A DNA stretch of 37,866 nt, from assembly GCA_001662425.1 (NCBI GenBank), contig BDDC01000946.1:1-37866 (forward strand), written 5' to 3'. This document shows, in pieces, positions 31,840-37,866 of the stretch. The notes below the pieces were generated by a model, which worked only from the letters and a program-made list of their open reading frames with translations, was not told where the DNA came from and did not search any database. The number at the start of each line of letters is the position of its first letter. Position 1 is the first letter of the stretch. The position numbers and the translations under genes were made by a program. This stretch comes from Chlamydomonas sphaeroides (lineage: Eukaryota; Chlorophyta; Chlorophyceae; Chlamydomonadales; Chlamydomonadaceae).

Positions 31840-34800
31840 ATGGAGGTGGCAGACGACGAGCGGGAGCTCAGTGAGGTGCGATGCCGTGTCTGTGCCTCGG
31901 GCCTAGAATCCACCGATGCCCTCGGGCCCGGAGCACCCGCGAAACAGATGCGCATGCAATGCCGCTGCCTCGCTCATGCTTCGGCCGAGCAGCCACGTCC
32001 ACCCTGACGTGACTCAGCTAAGGTATCGTCAGCGTGACACCCCCGATACACACACCCTCACCGCCGCCCTGCCCCGGACGCCCCCGCAGCTCCGGCTGCG
32101 TCAGGCGCGGAACCTGCGCAACATAACGCTGCTCAAGAGTCCCATACGGACGCTTTACTATTTCGGCTGCTACACCACGGAGGCGCTGCTCAGCGGCTCC
32201 AAATGGCTCGCCAGCCATCCCTTCACGCTGCTTGTCGTACTGCCGGCGCTGCTCTTGTACGGCGGCGCAAAGTACACATCGTCGTACGAACACATCATCA
32301 CTGAGCTGGAGGTGCGACCTAGGGGCACGCTGTGCCCGGCTGCCATGGCGCCAGGCCCCGCCAGCCCCACCACCCTCAGCAGCCGCGTCGCCCACCTCCG
32401 AAGGACCGCTGCACGCAGCCCTCCAAACCCTCCCGCCTGTGCCTTGACCTCCCAATACCTCATCACCTCGCCCCCCCCCACGCGCCCTCTCCCCCATCCC
32501 TCCTCCACAGTACACGGTGGAGTACGTGGTGTGGTGGGTGGGCCTTGGCGTGCTCTCCTCCATTGGCCTGGGCAGCGGCATGCACACTGGGCTGCTCTTC
32601 CTGTTCCCCCACATACTCAAGGTGCGCGAGGGGGGAGATGGCGGGGTGGGGGGCAAGGGGCTGGGGCGTGGCGGTGTGGCGGGGCTGGCCGGGTTTGTGC
32701 CGCGGGGCTTTGCGTGGAGCCGTGGACCCCAGTGGAACACTTTGTGTGGACTCGGGTGTGAACCGTGGTGCGGGCCACGCGCACGCGCTCGTCGCTGTGC
32801 GCCCCTGCCGACAGCTGCCCGGCTTGGGGCAATGGCGCCCTCACGCCCCCGCCGCCATGCGTTCCTGCCCCGAGGGGCCTTCCCGCCCGGTCCCGCTCCC
32901 CCTCCCCCTCCCTCACTGACGCCCGCCCGCCCGCCCGCCCGCTCTCCCCTCCCCCCGGCCGCAGGTGTGTCTGGCAGCCGAGACGTGCGGCCACCTGCAG
33001 TTCGACACGCGCGGCGACGTGTGGTACAGCAGCGAGGGCTTCCACTGCGGGGAGGCGGCGCCGGAGGACGTGGGGTTCGGGGACCTGTTTAGGAAGGTGA
33101 GCTGCGGCTGCGGGGCACCGCGGCGTGTGAGGGGAGGCTCGCTGCCGCGACTAGCCAGGCCCCCTAGGCCCCCTGGCTAGGGCTAGGCCCCCTAGGCCCC
33201 CTAGGCCCCCTCGCGCAGCAGGCCCCTAGGCCCCTGCATGGCCCCCTCGCGCAGCAGGCCCCTAGGCCCCTGCATGGCCGCCTAGGCGCAGCAGGCCCCT
33301 AGGCCCCTAGGCCCCCCTAGGCCCCCTAGGCCCCCTAGGCCCCCTAGGCCCCCTAGGCCCCCTAGGCCCCCTCGCGCAGCAGGCCCCTAGGCCCCCAGGC
33401 CCCTTGGGCCCTAGGCCCGCTTAGGCCCCCTAGGCCCCCTTAGGCCCCCTAGGCCCCCTCGCCCCAGCCCGTTGCCGTGCTCTTGGCGCAGGGGCCCACC
33501 CGCGGCCGTCGCGCGTGAAGAGCCTTGTGCTACAGACCGCCCTTACCACAACTTCTGACCCCCACCCCTCCTGCCTTGCCTCGCCCGCCGCCAGGTCATC
33601 GTGACCGGCGTGCTGTGGGGCATCGGTACGGCGGTGGGCGAGATCCCGCCGTACTGGTTGTCGTACTCGGCGGCGGCGGCGGGCCGCAAGACGGTGGAGA
33701 TGGTGGAGATGGAGGAGGTGGGGCTGTGATTGCGACACTGCGATCACCGGGGCCTGACGGACAGCGCTGCGATCGCCCATCGCATGATCCCACGGCACCC
33801 GCTTAATCGCGCCCCTCCCCTCCCTCCCCACCCCGCCCTCCCCATCCCACCCTCCCCTGCCGTCCTCCCGCTCCCCCACCTTCCCCCACCTGCCTCCCGC
33901 CCCATCCCTCCCTCCCTCGCTCCGCCCTCCCAAGGCCCTGCGCGTGCAGCACCACGCCAGCCTGCTGCAGCGCGTGGTGGCGCGCTGCGAGCAGTGGATG
34001 GTGGCCTTCATCCGGGCGCGCGGCTTCTGGGGCATCCTGGCGCTCGCCTCCTGGCCCAACGCCGCCTTCGACCTGTGCGGCCTCTGCTGCGGCAATTTCA
34101 TGCTGCCCTTCTGGACCTTCTTTGGCGCCACGCTAATCGGAAAGGGCCTCATCAAGGTGTCGGGACAGGTGCGGCCCGAGGGGCCGGTGGGGAGGGGCCG
34201 GTGGGGAGGGGCGGTGGGGGTAGTAGGGCGGGAGGGGTGAGGTGGGGAGAGGAGGGTGGGATGGCGGCAGGGAAAGGGGGCTGGGAGCTGTCGGAGCTAG
34301 GCTGAGGTGGGTTTGCCCGACGGTCTATGCCTGAGCCGCACGGACTCTCAACCCCTCTTCCCTCCCATCCCCGCTGCGTCTCCTCCTCCCCAGGTGCTCT
34401 TCTTCCTGGCGCTCTTCCGCCGCCACAGCCGCGAGGCAATCCTGGGGGCGCTGGAGGCGGTGCTGCCGCCGGCGCTGTTCCCCGCAGGGGCGCTGCACGG
34501 CTACATCAACCGCAGCATCGCCAAGTACCAGGCGAAGGTGCGAGGGGGCCGGAACGAGGGCAGGGAGGAGGGGAGGAGGCTGACCATGGCGAGGGGGCCA
34601 GCGGAAGTCCCAGTGGCGCGGCAGTGTGCCAGGCCGGGGTGGGGAGGTGCAGGCGGTGAGGAGTGAGGAGGAGGGAAAGGGACTGGGGCCATGGGGCTTG
34701 GGCAGTGGGGCTGGGAGCGGGAGCGGGGTCCCTGACGTCGCCCCATGCCACGCCCCCTACCGCTGCAGCTGCTGGCCAAGGGCGCGGAGACGCTGTCGCA

Positions 34801-35264
34801 GCGGGCCTGGTGGTGGTCGCGCGCCGCCGCCGTGCTGCGCTCCCCGGCCGAGATGCGGCGGCTGGCGGTCGCTGCGCTGCCCGACACGCTGGGCGAGTTG
34901 TGGGGCTACGGCCTGGCTGCCCTCATGGGGCTGTTCGTGGTGTCGTGCATCAACACCTTTGCGCAGGTGCGTGCGGGGGGAGCGGGCATGTGAGGGGGTG
35001 CACAGGGGCTGGAAGGGCGGGCGACGGCTGGGGGGCTCTTGGGGCATCCGTGACGGGCTGTCCGGGGCATCGGAGTCGCTCGCCCGTTGTGGCGCTCGTG
35101 TGAGTGCAACCTGTGGTTTGCTGTCCGCCAGCCTGCACATCCCTTTTTTCGCTCCCTTGCCGCTGCTGCTGGTGCTGCCCCCGCAGGCGCACCGCACCAC
35201 GATGGACGAGGCGGAGCAGGCGGCGCTGCGGGCGAGGAGGCAGCGGGAGCGCAAGGCGGCGTGA
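31840..35264 (+). CDS. VMP1: vacuole membrane protein 1 (VMP1), DedA/VTT family
   Basis: Exons: 31840-31875, 32090-32311, 32511-32621, 32965-33096, 33595-33717, 33935-34168, 34394-34537, 34769-34966, 35187-35264. They join in phase to 425 residues (human VMP1 has 406). VMP1 is a multi-pass ER membrane protein needed for autophagosome formation and ER contact-site control, and it has lipid scramblase activity in animals (family knowledge). Visible blocks: TM1 at about 54-72; VGLGVLSSIGLGSGMHTG with FLFPHIL (92-122); VLWGIGTAVGEIPPYW; and the hallmark SWPNAAFDLCGLCCGNF followed by LPFWTFFGATLIGKG (247-280). A last TM lies at about 378-396. The short charged tail ends RERKAA, close to a dilysine ER-retrieval signal. 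The start codon gives a 12-residue acidic N-terminus (MEVADDERELSE) that splices in phase into the conserved LRNITLLKSP region. It is convergent with the TXNDC12-like gene. Intron 4 carries a large CCTAGG array. Confidence 0.95.
33151..33460. repeat. CCTAGG-rich tandem array in VMP1 intron 4
   Basis: About 310 bp dominated by a 10-bp unit, CCTAGGCCCC, with about 18 CCTAGG palindromes. Blocks reading CTCGCGCAGCAGG interrupt it several times, giving a higher-order pattern. The left edge has a 9-bp inverted repeat, CTAGCCAGG at 33151-33159 and CCTGGCTAG at 33172-33180. It fills most of a 498-bp intron. Confidence 0.9.
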
Positions 35265-35908
35265 GGGGACCGCACGGAGGGGGGCCGCACGGAGTGGCGG
35301 CGGAGGCGGGCCCGCGCGTGGATTGCAGCGGAGAGAGCGGCGTGGGGAGCGGAGGCTGTGGTTGCGGTGTGGTGACTGGCGCTGGCAGGAAGCCGGTGAG
35401 GAGAAGAACGAAGAGGGTGTGCGGCGCCTGCGGTGCCCGTTAGCCGAGTGCGGAGAGGGCCGGAAGGGGCTGCGGGCGGTGTGAGCGGGAGGGGCTGCTG
35501 GCGGCAGGCGGCAGCGCAGCGTGTGGTGGGGCTGCGCGAGGAGGCCGAGGCAGGCAGGCAGATGCGGGCGGTGAGAGGTGTCGCAGTGCAATAGGTGCAT
35601 GCATAGGGAATGGGGTTTGGGCGACCGCGGCTGCTGTTGCTGCTGCTTGTGCCGCGGCATCGCGGCGGCAGCCTGCTGCGGAGGGGGGGCCGGGTTGGGG
35701 CCGCCGGGGCCGCGCTAGGGCTGGCGCGGACTGGGGAAGAGGCGAGAGTGGCAGGTTTGGGGTGCACGTGCCGGCGGCCGCGGTTGGGAGCGTGAGGGAA
35801 GTCCACGGGTGGCCCGCCGGGGCGGTGCTCTGCATGGGGAGGGGGAGTGGTGGCGGGCGGGCGGGTGTGCCGGGGCAGCGCGACGCTGCTCAGGGGGGAC
35901 GAGGCCAT

Positions 35909-35913
35909 TGTAA
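35909..35913 (+). terminator. poly(A) signal TGTAA of VMP1
   Basis: The TGTAA I found downstream of the VMP1 stop, about 645 nt away. Confidence 0.55.
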
Positions 35914-35997
35914 CCATGTCCTCGACTTCCGCGCCGGTTCTGAATTTGGAACCATGTCGCCCTGACGGAGCGAGGCGCAAGTTCCACCGGAGCCGCT

Positions 35998-36002
35998 TTA
36001 CA
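35998..36002 (-). terminator. poly(A) signal TGTAA of the TXNDC12-like gene
   Basis: TTACA on the plus strand, read as TGTAA on the minus strand, about 200 nt past the TAG at 36202-36200. Confidence 0.55.
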
Positions 36003-36199
36003 GCCGCCTTTCACAGCACTTCACAGCAGCAACCCCTCCAGCACCGGCCGGCCGGCCGCCGGCCCGCCACTGCAAGGGACTGCCAATGACACCGGAATTC
36101 ACAAGGCACCGGCCCCGGTCTAATGGCCCAAACGTCTGCCTGCCCCCGGCCCCACCCGCCTAGCTAGGTCCCCCACCTCCTTCCCCTCCCCGCTCATCC

Positions 36200-37175
36200 C
36201 TACGGCAGGTCCTCCAGCAGGTCCCCCTGGTACACGTCTGTGCCCTCCAACTCCCAGTGGCTGGCCAGGAAGGAGCGCATGCTCTTGAGCACCTGCAGGC
36301 GGGTGGGAGCATAAGGGGAAGTGGGGGCCGGGTTGGGGGAAGCCGCCCGGCAGCGGGGCTCAGTGGGCACTGGCGGGGGAAAGGGGATGGAAGGGCGGGG
36401 AGGGGGGGCGCATGCGTGGCCCGCCCATCTCCTGTCCGGCGAGGCTGCGCTTCGGGGCGCCGCCACTGGCCTTCCGTCGGGCGCCGCCGCTGGCCTTCCC
36501 CGCCCCGGGTTTGCCCTTCGCCCACACCCCTCACGCAAGGCGCAGCAGCCACCGGGTGTGGTCGCACAGCTGGCGGAGGCAGCCCAGCCGCGCGCCCCCG
36601 GCCCCTGCCTGCCCATCTTGCGGGCCCCTCTCTTCTCGTCTCAGTCTTCCCCCCCACCCCCCACGCCGTCCTCCGCACCCGCACCTCGTGTGCGGTGCTG
36701 TAGTAGTAGGGCGCCGAGGCATCGCCCTGCGTGTTGTTCACGTCCATGCGCAGCTGAGGAGGGGGCGGGCGGTTGCGGGAAATGGGTTCGGGTCAGGGCG
36801 GACCAGGGCCGGGCGGGGAGCGGAAGAGGGCGGGCGTTGGGGGGTGGGCAGGGCGGGGAGCATAGGGGCAGGGCGGGGAGCATAGGGGCAGGGCGGCCGC
36901 TGCGCAGTGCAGGGGCAGGAGGCCCGCCGGCCGCCGGCCCCCCCCCTCCCGGCCCGGGCGCGCCTGGCTCGCGTGCAGCAGAGCCCTGGCAGGGGCACAT
37001 GCGGGAGCGCTGCTGCTGCCGCTGCTGCCGCCGCTGCCGCCGCTGCCCCAAAGCCCTGGGCCCCACTCCCCGGCCGCCTCTCCCCCGGAGACCGGCCCCC
37101 TGGCTGCACCTGGCCGCTGGGGTCCGCGAAGAAGACGCGGGGCAGGTAGTCGTGGCCCTCGGGCTGCAGGTCGGG
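36200..37175 (-). CDS. TXNDC12/ERp18 (AGR family)-like thioredoxin-fold protein, C-terminal part
   Basis: Three exons are visible (minus strand): 37175-37110, 36753-36685, 36292-36200. They join in phase to 75 residues and stop at TAG. The reading matches the C-terminal half of TXNDC12: a YLPRVFFADPSGQ strand-turn-strand containing the cis-proline region, then a YYYSTAHEVLKSM segment like the YKYFYSTAEQVVQGM helix start of the family, then a helix and an acidic tail ending DLLEDLP. Family members are ER-lumen oxidoreductases. The active-site exon and signal peptide should lie upstream, beyond 37866. I found no such exon in 37176-37866. Animal TXNDC12 ends in an EDEL-type retention signal; this protein lacks one. 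It is convergent with VMP1. A degenerate copy of the first visible exon start lies at about 37280-37315. Confidence 0.8.
36846..36896. repeat. 20-bp tandem repeat in an intron of the TXNDC12-like gene
   Basis: About 2.5 copies of a 20-bp unit containing GGGCAGGGCGGGGAGCATAG, in the intron between the first two visible exons. Confidence 0.8.
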
Positions 37176-37866
37176 CTGAGGAGGCGGGGGTGGGAGGGCG
37201 GCGGGTGCAGGGTCACTTGATGGCATGTAAGGTGAGTCAATGGTACGTAGCCACTTGCGCAGCAGTGTTGTGTTGGGGGAGGCAGGCCTCTGGCCCTGGG
37301 CTGCAGCTCGGGCTGGGGAGGTGGGGAGCGGGGGGGGGGCGGCGAGGGCAGCCGAGGGGGCGCGACGCGCGAGATTGTCAGCAAGGCGCAAGGAGCAGGG
37401 GAGGGGAGGGCAGGGGGAGGGAGGGGGCGCATGGTGCACTGCGCCCCGCCTGCGCCCCGGCCTGCATCCCGACAGCCCCACCTCCGGGCTCGGCGCAGCG
37501 CCCTCCTGCAGCTGGCAATCAGGGACGCGCCCCATCCACCCCCGTCCACAACCTGTCGCCCCCACGCGCTCTGCGTCTGCTGCCCGCCCTGCCGCTCCCA
37601 CCACCCCCGCGACCCGCAGCCCGGCGCCCGGTCTCCTCTGCCCCAACCCTCAATCCCATCCTCCTCCCCATCCGCTTCACTCGTTCCCCTCACCTCCTCC
37701 CTCCACCCCCTGCCCCAGCAGCCCTCCACCCCCTCCCCGCTCAACCCCTGTCCCGTCCCTCTATCCCTCCCTGCCCCACCCCCCTGCCCCAGCCCTCACC
37801 CCCCTGCCCCAGCCCTCACTCCCCTCCCTAGCCCTCACCCCCAGCTCCAGCCCTCACCCCCTGCCC
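37176..37866. other. probable intron of the TXNDC12-like gene with C-rich repeats
   Basis: No further exon of the family could be recognised. From about 37680 the plus strand becomes pyrimidine-rich. It ends in an irregular repeat of CCCAGCCCTCACCCCC type from about 37785 to the window edge. Confidence 0.5.

Larger units (their letters stand above)
35265..36199. other. tail-to-tail intergenic region of VMP1 and the TXNDC12-like gene
   Basis: Both 3' UTRs converge here. No exon is seen. The VMP1 signal lies at 35909 and the opposite-strand signal at 36002. Confidence 0.55.

Noticed and set aside
35440..36014. Minus-strand frames downstream of VMP1
   Set aside because: They lie in the convergent 3' UTR zone, have no domain signature and overlap each other in several frames.
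37190..37831. Plus-strand Pro-rich frame at the window end
   Set aside because: It is a product of C-rich repeats opposite an intron of the TXNDC12-like gene, with no conserved pattern.

Overview
This window reads as nuclear DNA of a GC-rich green alga (Chlorophyta). The evidence is: a histone H2B terminus with the plant/algal C-terminal sequence; genes broken into many short exons by GT-AG introns of about 80-500 bp that often open GTGCG or GTGGG and close GCAG; TGTAA motifs downstream of most stop codons, the usual volvocine poly(A) signal; SPPP-type hydroxyproline-rich linkers; and plant-type SWEET and ABCF proteins. Chlorophyceae (Chlamydomonadales or Sphaeropleales) is my best guess, but the window does not fix a species. 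There is no bacterial operon, prophage, CRISPR array or intact transposon. Because of the GC content nearly every frame is open for long stretches, so genes were rebuilt exon by exon from splice sites, phase and protein family patterns. All exon coordinates are hand-derived.

Layout: (1) 1-156 (+), end of histone H2B, followed by a histone-type 3' stem-loop. (2) 1575-7177 (-), a 17-exon gene for a secreted 752-residue protein with three tandem CAP (PR-1/SCP) domains joined by proline-rich linkers. (3) 8581-11617 (-), a 7-exon SWEET sugar transporter of 279 residues. (4) 13104-20427 (-), a 21-exon ABCF ATPase of 849 residues, probably plastid-targeted and ABCF5/Uup-like. (5) 21649-23426 (+), a small 6-exon EF-hand protein of unknown role, divergent from the ABCF gene. 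(6) 24135-30946 (+), a 14-exon USO1/p115 vesicle tether of 1201 residues. (7) 31840-35264 (+), a 9-exon VMP1 gene of 425 residues. (8) 36200-37175 (-), the last three recognised exons of a TXNDC12/ERp18-like ER thioredoxin-fold protein, convergent with VMP1 and continuing beyond the window.

Two assembly gaps (14762-15084 and 25741-26075) fall in introns, and the protein reading on either side joins cleanly. The introns hold several tandem repeats, the most striking a CCTAGG-rich array in VMP1 intron 4.

The genes do not form one pathway. USO1, VMP1 and the TXNDC12-like gene all act at the ER/early secretory system and sit side by side, which may be chance. The most unusual object is the triple-CAP gene: its three domains are encoded by exon units of exactly repeated length and phase, and both conserved CAP-cavity histidines are missing in every domain.
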